Shown here piece after piece: positions 1 through 7,144 of a stretch of DNA of 10,284 nt. The translations under genes were made by a program, and so were the position numbers. The notes beneath the pieces are model-generated. The model was not told the origin of the DNA, made no database searches, and saw only the letters and a list, made by a program, of their open reading frames with translations. Location of the stretch: positions 1-10,284 of the forward strand of contig JBLIML010000133.1 of NCBI GenBank assembly GCA_047638675.1. Direction: 5' to 3'. This stretch comes from WLWS01 sp047638675. Its GTDB lineage: Bacteria; Pseudomonadota; Gammaproteobacteria; Eutrophobiales; Eutrophobiaceae. Position 1 is the first letter of the stretch. Each line of letters starts with the position of its first letter.

Positions 1-60
1 ACTATGAGCATGCTAATCAAAGTAGGAAGGTAATTTTGTAACATAATTATTGTGAACATA

Positions 61-66
61 AGGAGG
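61..66 (+). promoter_or_regulatory. Shine-Dalgarno site that decides the methyltransferase start
   Basis: A perfect AGGAGG lies 6 bases upstream of the GTG at 73. It falls inside the longer reading frame that begins with GTG at 52, so it argues for translation starting at 73. Confidence 0.7.
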
Positions 67-72
67 TTTGCC

Positions 73-687
73 GTGAGTTTTTATGAGAATTATTGTTTGC
101 CGCATATTTTAAATTTCGCCTGTGGAATGAAAGACATTCGCTCACAACGTGAAAAGGTTGTCCATCTTGCTGAAGGAAGAGTACTGGAGATAGGCATGGG
201 CTCGGGCTTGAATATCCCTTTTTATAATTCTGACAAGATTGAGTTCGTGTGGGGTCTGGAACCCTCCGAAGGCATGCGAAGAAAGGCCCAAAAGAATCTT
301 TCGGCCTCACCTTTCGAAGTGCGCTGGCTGGATTTGCCCGGAGAGGAAATTCCACTGGAAGATAACAGTGCAGATACCGTTTTGTTGACCTACACGCTCT
401 GCACAATCCCCGATTGGCGAAAGGCACTTGAGCAAATGCGTCGAGTTTTAAAACCCGGGGGAAAACTTATTTTCAGCGAACATGGTAAAGCGCCAGATGA
501 AGGTGTTTGTAAGTGGCAGGACAGGATTAATCCGTATTGGAACAAGTTTGCTGGTGGCTGTCACCTGAACCGTCCCATCCCTGCACTTCTTACTGAAGGA
601 GGATTCAATATTCAAACCATTGAATCTGATTATTTGCCTGAGACACCTAAATTTCTTGGTTTCAATTACTGGGGTATCGCGGACTAA
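73..687 (+). CDS. Class I SAM-dependent methyltransferase (METTL7/UbiE-like)
   Basis: A 204-residue Rossmann-fold methyltransferase, probably cytosolic or membrane-peripheral. Motif I reads VLEIGMGSGLN at about residues 37-47 and binds S-adenosylmethionine. GLEPSEGM (61-68) follows as the acidic second-strand motif, and RVLKPGGKLIFSEHG (124-138) is the typical post-II/III segment of the UbiE/METTL7-like group. Fold and cofactor are safe calls; the substrate (small molecule, thiol, lipid or quinone) cannot be told. The frame is open back to a GTG at 52, but an AGGAGG at 61-66 lies inside that longer form and stands 6 bases before the GTG at 73. The start at 73 is therefore preferred. The gene stands alone, facing the c-di-GMP gene on the other strand, with no visible functional link to it. 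Confidence 0.88.
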   Translation: MSFYENYCLPHILNFACGMKDIRSQREKVVHLAEGRVLEIGMGSGLNIPFYNSDKIEFVWGLEPSEGMRRKAQKNLSASPFEVRWLDLPGEEIPLEDNSADTVLLTYTLCTIPDWRKALEQMRRVLKPGGKLIFSEHGKAPDEGVCKWQDRINPYWNKFAGGCHLNRPIPALLTEGGFNIQTIESDYLPETPKFLGFNYWGIAD

Positions 688-774
688 GATTGGTAGGGGT
701 TTTATCCCGAGATATTTGCGGTACTTGCTCGAATCTACACCTGAGCTGATTTTACTTTCAAAATAGTTAAGCTG

Positions 775-2481
775 TCAGAGCAGACCCTTGAGCGGCATTG
801 GATGTCCGACAGCATAACCCTGCGCAAAATCTACTTCTAGCTCACGCAGCTTATCCAGGATAGCGTCGTTTCCGGCGAACTCCGCAATGGTAGTTTTGCC
901 CATCACCTGGCCTAGTTCGTTGATGGACTTGACCATCGCGTAACTTATACGGTCATCGACAATATCCGTGACAAATGTACCGTCTATCTTGAGATAATTT
1001 ACGGCGAGGGTTTTCAGATACGTAAAAGATGACAGCCCCGCGCCAAAATCGTCCAGGGCAAATGTACTACCCAATGTTTGTAGTCGCGCGAACATGGCTG
1101 TGGCTACACTAAAGTTCGCAATGGCAGCTGTTTCTGTCACCTCAAAACAGATTTTCTGAGGCGGTATTCCTGTTTTATTCAATTGGGCTTCAATGAAAGC
1201 CGCCATAGTCGGATCCGCCAGGGACTGTCCCGAAAGATTAATGGCGCAGTAAGTCATGGATTCGACAAGAGACGGACTCCGCATTATTTCGCTCAGGGTC
1301 TGACTCACCACCCAACGGTCAATCTTCGTCGCCAGGTCGTAGCGTTCCGCTGCGGGCAGAAATACCTCGGGCAGGATGATTTCCCCTTGCTCGTCCTCCA
1401 TACGCAGTAGAATTTCAAAGCGAACCTGATTTTGCGCCAAATTGGATTCGCGCAATGCGATTATAGGCTGGTAATAGAGGTGAAAACGATCATCATCGAG
1501 CGCATTCTGGATTCGACTCACCCACTGCATCTCACCGCGCTGCTGACTAAGACCTACGTCGTCGTTTCGATAAACATGGATACGGTTTCTGCCGCCATCT
1601 TTCGCTGCGTAACAGGCCGCATCGGCACGCCGCAACAGCTCGGCGATATTCACACTTGAGGTGTCAACGGCCACCAGACCTAAACTGGCACCAATTCTGA
1701 AGGCGTGCTTTTCCCATAGGAAACGATAGTCGGCAATCGAGGCAAGTAACTTCTCTGATATTATTTGTGCTTGCTCAAGCGAGCAATGTTCCATCAGCAA
1801 TCCGAACTCATCACCGCCGAGTCGTGCAAAGGTATCCCGATTGCGAATTTGTTTTTCGAGGACCCTCGAAAGTTGACGCAGCAACTCGTCTCCTGCGCCG
1901 TGTCCGCTGGTGTCATTTATCACTTTAAATTGGTCAAGGTCGAGATACACGAGCGCGTGGGCATGACCTTCAAGATGCGTTGCGTCCAGGGCACGCTGCA
2001 AGCGTGCCTCAAATTCTCTACGATTAACCAGGCCGGTCAGCGCATCGTGCGTAGCATGATGCGTTGCTTCACGTGAAAGTCGATGGCGCTCAGATACGTC
2101 GCTGAAGACGAGCACCACCCCTAGAAGCTGCTGTTTCGCGCTCCAAATCGGCGCCGCAGAATCCTGAATAAAATACTCTTTTCCGTGCCGTCCAATGAGA
2201 ATGGTGTGGTCGCCAAGCCCAACAACCACCTCCTCGGCAATGCAGCGCATCACCGGGCTCTTGACAGGTGAACGTTCCTTTTCATCTACTATATGAAATA
2301 CGGTGTCAATGGATTTTCCTGTTGCCTCGACCAGGGTCCAACCGGTCAGTACTTCGGCGGCGAGGTTAATGAATTCAATATTGCCGTTTGAATCCGTTGT
2401 GATGACAGCGTCACCAATCGAGCTTAGTGTGACTTCAGCGCGCAGCTTTTCGGCGTTCAGTTCTTCTGTACGAGTTTGCAC
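775..2481 (-). CDS. PAS-GGDEF-EAL c-di-GMP synthase/phosphodiesterase, 3' part of a frameshifted gene
   Basis: A 568-residue fragment that starts formally at a GTG but is almost certainly the continuation of the frame ending near 2435. Order: a PAS domain (about 12-133), GGDEF (about 140-305) and EAL (about 320-568). The cyclase has an intact GGDEF (222-226) and an RxxD inhibitory site (RNRD, 213-216) five residues before it. In the phosphodiesterase the signature EAL reads EIL (356-358). The other usual active-site stretches are kept: NLS (415-417), EVTE (447-450), DDFGAG (477-482), YLKID (496-500), AE (533-534) and AQGY (553-556). The second Glu of the usual AExVE stretch is Gly here. Both c-di-GMP synthesis and breakdown are possible; actual activity is open. 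No transmembrane segment is seen, so it should be cytosolic. The reading frame continues upstream of the GTG to a stop at 2512-2514, and the added residues match a normal coiled linker. Confidence 0.85.
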   Translation of the reverse strand: MQTRTEELNAEKLRAEVTLSSIGDAVITTDSNGNIEFINLAAEVLTGWTLVEATGKSIDTVFHIVDEKERSPVKSPVMRCIAEEVVVGLGDHTILIGRHGKEYFIQDSAAPIWSAKQQLLGVVLVFSDVSERHRLSREATHHATHDALTGLVNRREFEARLQRALDATHLEGHAHALVYLDLDQFKVINDTSGHGAGDELLRQLSRVLEKQIRNRDTFARLGGDEFGLLMEHCSLEQAQIISEKLLASIADYRFLWEKHAFRIGASLGLVAVDTSSVNIAELLRRADAACYAAKDGGRNRIHVYRNDDVGLSQQRGEMQWVSRIQNALDDDRFHLYYQPIIALRESNLAQNQVRFEILLRMEDEQGEIILPEVFLPAAERYDLATKIDRWVVSQTLSEIMRSPSLVESMTYCAINLSGQSLADPTMAAFIEAQLNKTGIPPQKICFEVTETAAIANFSVATAMFARLQTLGSTFALDDFGAGLSSFTYLKTLAVNYLKIDGTFVTDIVDDRISYAMVKSINELGQVMGKTTIAEFAGNDAILDKLRELEVDFAQGYAVGHPMPLKGLL

Positions 2482-2914
2482 GCGTACTTCGAGCTGAGTT
2501 GTGCGTAGCGCTCAATGCCTGCTCAGCCAGCACACGCTCAGTAACATTGAAATGTGAAACGAGAGCGTGGCCTGTTAAGTTTTTGTAGGGAGTCACTCTC
2601 ATCCAAAACCAACGCTCTTCGTTAGGTGAATGGCAAGGGTAGTGGAAAGTAAATGTAAGCACCTTCCCGGACAGAACGTTATTAATTCCATTCATTATTT
2701 CCGACGCCCCCTTCTTCAATGCACTCTGGTCGGCGCCACAAATATTCAGATAGTTTATCCCTATGCCTTTCGCCACAACATCGTCTGCGCCATTGTCCAA
2801 CGCGAACTCAGTCCACGCATCATTGACATGAATTATGGTGCCGCTTGGATCGAGAATCGCTATCTGTGCAAGAAAGGAATCTAGTATTGAAAAATTATTA
2901 TTTTTCAATGACAT
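2435..2914 (-). CDS. N-terminal PAS domain of the same c-di-GMP protein, truncated by a frameshift
   Basis: A 159-residue frame carrying one PAS sensor domain (about residues 8-128). It has the pattern IAILDPSGTIIHVNDAW, then YPCHSP...RWFWMRVTP, and ends in the usual PAS exit FNVTERVLAEQAL. After that point the reading becomes a low-complexity run of Ser, Arg and Lys that ends at 2435, while the neighbouring frame continues with LRTTQLEVRVQTRTEEL, a typical coiled linker. The PAS domain would sense a ligand or redox signal and pass it to the GGDEF-EAL part. The start is ATG at 2912-2914; no good Shine-Dalgarno sequence precedes it. Taken together with the downstream part, the intact protein would be about 713 residues, PAS-PAS-GGDEF-EAL. 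As it stands the gene is a probable pseudogene, a recent mutation, a sequencing error or a recoded gene. Confidence 0.75.
   Translation of the reverse strand: MSLKNNNFSILDSFLAQIAILDPSGTIIHVNDAWTEFALDNGADDVVAKGIGINYLNICGADQSALKKGASEIMNGINNVLSGKVLTFTFHYPCHSPNEERWFWMRVTPYKNLTGHALVSHFNVTERVLAEQALSATHNSARSTRANSYRRTERRKAAR
2490..2514 (-). other. Frameshift junction in the PAS-PAS-GGDEF-EAL gene
   Basis: On the minus strand the upstream frame reads ...LAEQAL through 2513. The downstream frame opens after a TGA at 2514-2512 and reads ALRTTQLEVRVQ. Skipping a single base between 2512 and about 2505 joins the two into a natural PAS-linker-PAS protein. That fits a one-base insertion relative to the ancestral gene. 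No long homopolymer lies at the site, which makes a simple homopolymer sequencing error less likely but does not exclude an error. Confidence 0.75.
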
Positions 2915-2993
2915 ACGTCGGGCTCGACTTTCGGAGGAGGAAAGCAGGGTTACTTCTGGCGAGCGGTGCAGGAAGCTGACCCCGTATGTCGAC

Positions 2994-3008
2994 TTGATTA
3001 TTAATCAA
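2994..3008. repeat. Palindrome TTGATTA-T-TAATCAA, operator candidate
   Basis: A perfect 7-bp inverted repeat around one central base, 80 bases upstream of the start of the PAS-GGDEF-EAL gene. Its size and symmetry suit a dimeric DNA-binding regulator. The binding protein is unknown, and a short AT-rich palindrome can also arise by chance. Confidence 0.35.
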
Positions 3009-3276
3009 AGCAATTTACTCCAAGGTATTTCGCTGAGCGGTCATAAAAACCTGGCTTACCATAGTGATCTTTCCCCCTGAAATAAATCTACTCCCATCGA
3101 GAATGAAATCATACCAACTAAGTAATTTAAACTATTGATTGCTTGATAAAAAATTACTTTCGATGACAGGAAAAGGCCCAAAACTACATTAATTTAACAG
3201 TGCCCTCGTCTCGCATAAATTGGTGTCCATATAACATGCTGATTTAGTTATACTAGTGGTGCATCTAGTGATAGTT

Positions 3277-3328
3277 CTGAAGGATAGGGTGAAATAACGT
3301 ATATTTATAACGCTTTTTATGCCTTCAG
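3277..3328. repeat. Inverted repeat CTGAAGG...CCTTCAG
   Basis: Two perfect 7-base arms (3277-3283 and 3322-3328) enclose 38 AT-rich bases that carry ATAACG twice. It lies about 150-200 bases upstream of the kinase and may be a looped operator or part of a folded leader RNA. Confidence 0.3.
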
Positions 3329-3374
3329 TAGCTATAAGGTCGAAAGTGAATATCTTGTCATTCCGATCTATTAA

Positions 3375-3422
3375 ATAAGCATATTTACGCCTATTTTGGA
3401 ACTATGGTGGCGAGATGCTTAT
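3375..3422 (+). promoter_or_regulatory. Possible structured leader hairpin upstream of the kinase
   Basis: ATAAGCAT (3375-3382) pairs perfectly with ATGCTTAT (3415-3422), and inside it CGCC (3388-3391) pairs with GGCG (3409-3412). This nested fold sits 50 bases before the kinase GTG and has no T-run after it, so it is not an ordinary terminator. It could be a leader RNA element; the class is not recognised. Confidence 0.35.
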
Positions 3423-3472
3423 GCAACTTGTATATGTAATTTCTTTAAGGGTACGCCACTCAGAGTTAGCTT

Positions 3473-4345
3473 GTGAATAATCAGTCTACAATCAATAAAA
3501 TCGGTCGTTACCACCTTGAAGATAAACTAGGGGAAGGTGCCTCGGGCGTGGTTTATCGCGCCCATGACCCGATAATGGATCGCAATGTGGCCATCAAATC
3601 TGTAAAAGCTGAAACAATGACTGAGGAACAAATCACACGTGCCCTTAGTGAATTCCATCACGAAGCTGCAATTGCGGGTAAATACGCACATGAAAACATT
3701 GTCGCAATCTATGATGTGATTAATGACGGTAGACTCGATTACATTGTCATGGAGCTTGTCCCTGGCCGGTCAATTCTGGATTACATGATAGCAGTGGGTC
3801 CAATGGGTATTGATGAAACGCTTTCAGTTGTACACAAATGTTGTGTCGGACTCGCGTACATTCATTATCACGGTGTAATTCATCGTGACATCAAACCGGG
3901 TAATATCATGTATCATCCTGCGACCGGTATTGCTAAATTAACCGATTTTAGTATCTCTCAGACAATCGAGGAAAAATCGGTTAAAGATACCGGGACGATT
4001 GCCTATATGGCACCGGAACATTTCGATCCCGGCAGAGAAATTACTTTGCTCACGGATATTTTTGCGATGGGTTCGACAATGTATCGAATGCTCGCAAAAA
4101 AATATCCTTTCACCAAAGATAACACTATCAACCAAATACTGAATAATTCACCTGTACCCATTCGTATGTTACGTCCAGAGGTACCTCAGGAAGTTTCCGA
4201 TCTGGTTGACAAAGCAATGGCGAAGGCAGATGCGGATAGATTCCAGTCGGCAGCGAAGTTTGCAATTGAAGTAGAGAACGTTATGAATCATCTGTTTCCT
4301 GATTCAACCTTGATTAATAATTCAAAGGAATACATGTTGATTTAA
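3473..4345 (+). CDS. Soluble eukaryotic-like Ser/Thr protein kinase (Hanks type)
   Basis: A 290-residue kinase that would phosphorylate Ser/Thr residues of partner proteins in the cytosol. Motifs in order: glycine loop GEGASG (20-25), VAIK with catalytic Lys42, the helix-C Glu64, catalytic loop HRDIKPGN (137-144, with Asp139, Lys141 and Asn144), the metal-binding motif as DFS instead of DFG (158-160), GTIAYMAPEH (174-183), TDIFAMG (194-200) and a subdomain XI Arg256. All catalytic residues are present; only the DFG glycine is replaced. There is no transmembrane segment, PASTA, FHA or other sensor domain, so the signal must come through partners. GTG is the only possible start because a TAG lies two codons upstream; the ribosome binding site is weak. 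A response regulator/diguanylate cyclase follows 144 bases later on the same strand without a visible terminator between them. A PP2C phosphatase gene lies further on, so kinase, output protein and phosphatase may form one circuit (inferred). Confidence 0.93.
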   Translation: MNNQSTINKIGRYHLEDKLGEGASGVVYRAHDPIMDRNVAIKSVKAETMTEEQITRALSEFHHEAAIAGKYAHENIVAIYDVINDGRLDYIVMELVPGRSILDYMIAVGPMGIDETLSVVHKCCVGLAYIHYHGVIHRDIKPGNIMYHPATGIAKLTDFSISQTIEEKSVKDTGTIAYMAPEHFDPGREITLLTDIFAMGSTMYRMLAKKYPFTKDNTINQILNNSPVPIRMLRPEVPQEVSDLVDKAMAKADADRFQSAAKFAIEVENVMNHLFPDSTLINNSKEYMLI

Positions 4346-4440
4346 ATGGTCTTTATTTTACCAAAGATATAATGGGACGAATTATTTAAACCTCCTGGCT
4401 AATAACTTACCCCGTATCTTCTATCAATTACAGAGACAAT

Positions 4441-4468
4441 TTGTCAATGATACTGTCACAAAAATAAT
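4441..4468 (+). promoter_or_regulatory. Candidate sigma-70 promoter before the REC-GGDEF gene
   Basis: TTGTCA (4441-4446, five of six matches to the -35 box) and AATAAT (4463-4468, five of six to the -10 box) are 16 bases apart. Transcription would begin only about 15 bases before the ATG at 4490, an unusually short leader. If real, the cyclase can be transcribed independently of the kinase. Confidence 0.3.
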
Positions 4469-4489
4469 GTTGTTAAGGCGAATAAACTA

Positions 4490-5914
4490 ATGAATGTCGA
4501 ATCACTTGAGTCCTATAAAGCCCTTCACCGCTCTTTCAAAGGCGCTCGAATTTTGGTTGTCGATGATGAAGTCACTATACGAATGATCCTTCGACAATTT
4601 CTTGAAAATTTTGATTTTACTGTGACAGATGCTAACTCGGGTATGGAGGCTATTAGACTTCTCGATAACGGCCAATTTGATCTTATTCTTCTTGATGTAT
4701 TAATGCCCGATATGAGTGGCCTGGATGTGCTGAAGACGGTCAGGCAAAAATATTCAATATCGAAACTTCCGATAATAATGGTCACTGTAAACGAAGAAAG
4801 TGCCGATATGGTGAAAGCGCTTTCCCTTGGCGCCAACGATTACGTGGTGAAACCCATCGCCTTTAACGTGCTACGTGCCCGAATAGACACTCATTTGTCC
4901 TACAGTCGATCTGAATATGAACTTCGTGAAGCTCGTGCAATATTAGAACGGCGGGTAGAAGAAAGAACGGCAGAACTTCGCGCCGTAAATGAATCACTTG
5001 AGAAAGAGGTCAGGGATCGTATTCAGGTAGAGGAAGCGTTGCGGGAAAGTCATAAATTCCTGAACGCAATTATTGAAGAGGCACCCGACTTCATATCTGC
5101 AAGGGATCTTGATGGTCGTTATACGGTGATAAATAACGCCGCCGCTCGAGCTCTGGGCTTAGCGGTGACTGAGATTATTGGCAAAACTAATTTCGATTTA
5201 CTCAGCCCTGAGATAGCCAGTAGACTTGATGAAGAAGATAAAAAAGTACTGACTTCTGGAAGCACTCATAGTTTTGAACAATCATTAGAAATTGAAGGAA
5301 ACCACAGAATAATATTGACAACAGAATATGTCCATCGTGATGAAAAAGGTATTTTAAAGGGTATTTTGAGTATAGGACGTGACATTACAGAACAAAAATT
5401 GGCGGAAGAGAAAATTCGACACCAGGCAAACCATGATGAGTTAACCGGTTTGCCAACATTGCGACTTGGTAAGGATAGACTTTCAAGTGCGATTGCCCTG
5501 GCGCGTCGAAATAAAATTAGAGTAGCAATATTGTTTCTCGACATGGATGGTTTTAAGGAAGTCAATGACACTTTAGGTCATAAAGCGGGAGACCAGGTAC
5601 TCAAAGAGGTGGCGGAGCGCTTAACTCTCACAGTTCGAGGAACGGATACCGTAGCCCGTCTTGGTGGTGATGAGTTTGTTATTGTGATTACCGAAATTGC
5701 AGAAGAACAAGGTCATGTCAGGGCGGCAATAAAAATAATTGATTCTTTAACTCAAACTATGGTGATTGATGGACAGAATATAAATATCAGCGCCAGCATT
5801 GGGATTGCGCTTTACCCGGAGCACGGAGAAACTACGGCAGAGTTAATTCAGAAAGCTGACGAAGCTATGTATGTGGCGAAGAATAATGGTAAGAATAACT
5901 ACTCAATTGCCTGA
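4490..5914 (+). CDS. Response regulator diguanylate cyclase (REC-coiled coil-PAS-GGDEF)
   Basis: A 474-residue cytosolic protein that makes c-di-GMP from two GTP when activated. The REC domain (about 20-135) has the acidic pair Asp25-Asp26, phospho-acceptor Asp69 in LILLDVLMPDMSG, Thr99 and Lys121, so it should take a phosphoryl group from a histidine kinase. A heptad-rich linker (about 138-190) is followed by a PAS domain (about 190-303) that ends in the usual GRDITEQKLAEEKI exit. The GGDEF domain (about 310-474) has the signature intact at 392-396 and an RxxD product-inhibition site (RGTD, 383-386). No EAL domain follows. An AAGG at 4475-4478 gives a modest ribosome binding site for the ATG. 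No histidine kinase is encoded in the window; the nearest kinase is the Ser/Thr kinase just upstream. Whether that kinase acts on this protein, for example in the linker or PAS, is an open and testable idea. Confidence 0.94.
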   Translation: MNVESLESYKALHRSFKGARILVVDDEVTIRMILRQFLENFDFTVTDANSGMEAIRLLDNGQFDLILLDVLMPDMSGLDVLKTVRQKYSISKLPIIMVTVNEESADMVKALSLGANDYVVKPIAFNVLRARIDTHLSYSRSEYELREARAILERRVEERTAELRAVNESLEKEVRDRIQVEEALRESHKFLNAIIEEAPDFISARDLDGRYTVINNAAARALGLAVTEIIGKTNFDLLSPEIASRLDEEDKKVLTSGSTHSFEQSLEIEGNHRIILTTEYVHRDEKGILKGILSIGRDITEQKLAEEKIRHQANHDELTGLPTLRLGKDRLSSAIALARRNKIRVAILFLDMDGFKEVNDTLGHKAGDQVLKEVAERLTLTVRGTDTVARLGGDEFVIVITEIAEEQGHVRAAIKIIDSLTQTMVIDGQNINISASIGIALYPEHGETTAELIQKADEAMYVAKNNGKNNYSIA

Positions 5915-5964
5915 GAGAATAAGTGTTTCTCATTTCCTTACAGATAAGCATTGACCGTCGATAG

Positions 5965-5987
5965 AAAAAAAAGACTGTCTTTTATTT
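5965..5987. terminator. Weak terminator candidate between convergent genes
   Basis: A run of eight A leads into AAAAGAC-T-GTCTTTT and then TTATT-type sequence, 50 bases after the cyclase stop. Arms and A/T tails would serve either strand, but only about five AT-rich pairs can form, so it would be weak. Confidence 0.3.
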
Positions 5988-6105
5988 ATTCAGCTTCTAA
6001 CGATCTGGATTTCCCGATAATGCGGTCGATATAGGTGTCGATAACAATTAATTAGACGCTGTCTTTTCTTTGTATCGTTTGATTAGCCAGGGCGGAGTTG
6101 ACTGA

Positions 6106-7119
6106 TCAGTCGTTGATATCACCTATTTTTCGCGATAATTCTTTTGCGATTTGAGTTATTGTTTCTAAATCAGAAATACTAACAGTTACTTCAAGATCCA
6201 AAGATGTCATTTTATGATTCTGAATTTTCTTTACTAGTTCTGTCACTAATTGTTTGTTCGACATGGAATTGATACTCTTATTTTTCTTGTCCATGTCTTC
6301 GACATAACTTAAATATAGAAAAAGGGCTGTTCTATCATCCGGTTTTATTTTTTTCTTTTGAGAAACTCGCGTTTCCCAAATCATGTTTTCCAGAGCGACT
6401 ACAGCTTCTTCCGCATACCTACTTGAGCTGAAAACCTCATAAAGTTTTTCAGCGTCAGCTTGCAATATTTTTCCTGCCTCACTTTGTGGGTTCATAAACG
6501 GGTCAGTAACCCCATCAGATGCTATAACAATCGCTGTGCCCGCTTTTGCATCGAAGTATTTGTCGTGCAATATAAACCCGTCGCCAAGGCCAATCGCGTT
6601 AGATAGACCATGGTTCATATATTGTTTAATCCTTTGTGTGTAATTTTCGTCAGTTATCTTAATATTATTAACCGTTTGGCCTATTTCTGATTTTGCACGT
6701 TTTTCTGCTTCTTCTTCCTGCATAGTCAAGTCCAGAGGCAAGACCTGAATTAATTGTTCGTTTACTTTTTTCGCAATAATAGATACATCTCCAGCACCAA
6801 AAGCGTAGAGATTATTTTCTCTTGATAATATTCCCGCTATCGCGGCATAGGCGCCTTCATTTACCTTTGTAGATTCGGCATTTATCGAATGAATAAGATC
6901 TCTTAAATCATTACTACGGTGCAGATTTTTTGATTCTTGTCTTAACATTTCATGAACCAGGCGAATTACGTCTTCTCCCGTCTTCGCGCCATCGTGATTT
7001 GAAGCCCCGTCGACGACGACATAAATACTCCCGTTGGGCGTTTTGTAATGGCCCCACATATCCTCACCCTTGCAGGTATTATCAAAGTATTCTTTCCAAT
7101 CTATTACTATTTTATTCAT
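6106..7119 (-). CDS. PP2C-family Ser/Thr protein phosphatase with C-terminal extension
   Basis: A 337-residue metal-dependent phosphatase that would remove phosphate from Ser/Thr. Family landmarks (numbered from the ATG): KGEDMWGH (17-24), which replaces the usual NEDA strand; VVVDGAS with metal-ligand Asp37; LSNAIGLG (172-179); FGAGD with Asp111; IASDGVTD with metal-ligand Asp202; and PDDRT (260-264) in place of DNxT. The metal-binding aspartates are therefore in place. About 65 residues follow the catalytic domain: a charged linker, then a segment (about 302-337) with a strand-helix pattern (LDLEVTVSISDLETITQIAK) that recalls part of an ACT-like fold without proving one. GTG at 7125 also opens the frame, but GAAAGGG at 7127-7133 stands 7 bases before the ATG at 7119, which is preferred. 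No membrane segment. It probably opposes the Ser/Thr kinase encoded upstream on the other strand (inferred from proximity). Confidence 0.87.
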   Translation of the reverse strand: MNKIVIDWKEYFDNTCKGEDMWGHYKTPNGSIYVVVDGASNHDGAKTGEDVIRLVHEMLRQESKNLHRSNDLRDLIHSINAESTKVNEGAYAAIAGILSRENNLYAFGAGDVSIIAKKVNEQLIQVLPLDLTMQEEEAEKRAKSEIGQTVNNIKITDENYTQRIKQYMNHGLSNAIGLGDGFILHDKYFDAKAGTAIVIASDGVTDPFMNPQSEAGKILQADAEKLYEVFSSSRYAEEAVVALENMIWETRVSQKKKIKPDDRTALFLYLSYVEDMDKKNKSINSMSNKQLVTELVKKIQNHKMTSLDLEVTVSISDLETITQIAKELSRKIGDIND

Positions 7120-7126
7120 TACCACG

Positions 7127-7133
7127 CCCTTTC
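7127..7133 (-). promoter_or_regulatory. Shine-Dalgarno site that decides the phosphatase start
   Basis: GAAAGGG on the minus strand ends 7 bases before the ATG at 7119 but only one base before the alternative GTG at 7125, so the ATG is the likely start. Confidence 0.5.
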
Positions 7134-7144
7134 AGCAGAATTAC

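Larger units (their letters stand above)
2915..3472. other. 558-base non-coding region between divergent signalling genes
   Basis: This AT-rich stretch separates the c-di-GMP gene (- strand) from the Ser/Thr kinase (+ strand), so it should carry promoters for both. Open frames inside it have no recognisable protein features. Visible structure: a 7-bp palindrome at 2994-3008, a repeated CTAGTG near 3253-3270, a 7-bp inverted repeat at 3277-3328 and a nested hairpin at 3375-3422. No convincing sigma-70 promoter, and no c-di-GMP riboswitch of the GEMM type, was found by eye. Confidence 0.6.

Noticed and set aside
1..72. A translated leader or gene end before the methyltransferase, with AGGAAGG near 24-30
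   Set aside because: No start codon at useful spacing follows that site, and stops occur quickly in the frames.
2835..3080. An 81-codon plus-strand frame across the start of the PAS gene and into the gap
   Set aside because: It overlaps the real minus-strand PAS coding region, has no recognisable domain and an unlikely composition; it is a by-product of the opposite strand.
2915..3472. A GEMM-type c-di-GMP riboswitch in the gap upstream of the kinase and the c-di-GMP gene
   Set aside because: I looked for the conserved core and tetraloop receptor on both strands and saw no convincing match.
6000..6070. Three copies of GTCGATA around 5957-6045 between the convergent genes
   Set aside because: Spacing is irregular and the unit is short; likely chance.
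3473..7119. A PpkA/PppA pair of a type VI secretion system
   Set aside because: Kinase and phosphatase families would fit, but no type VI structural gene, FHA protein or transmembrane kinase is present.
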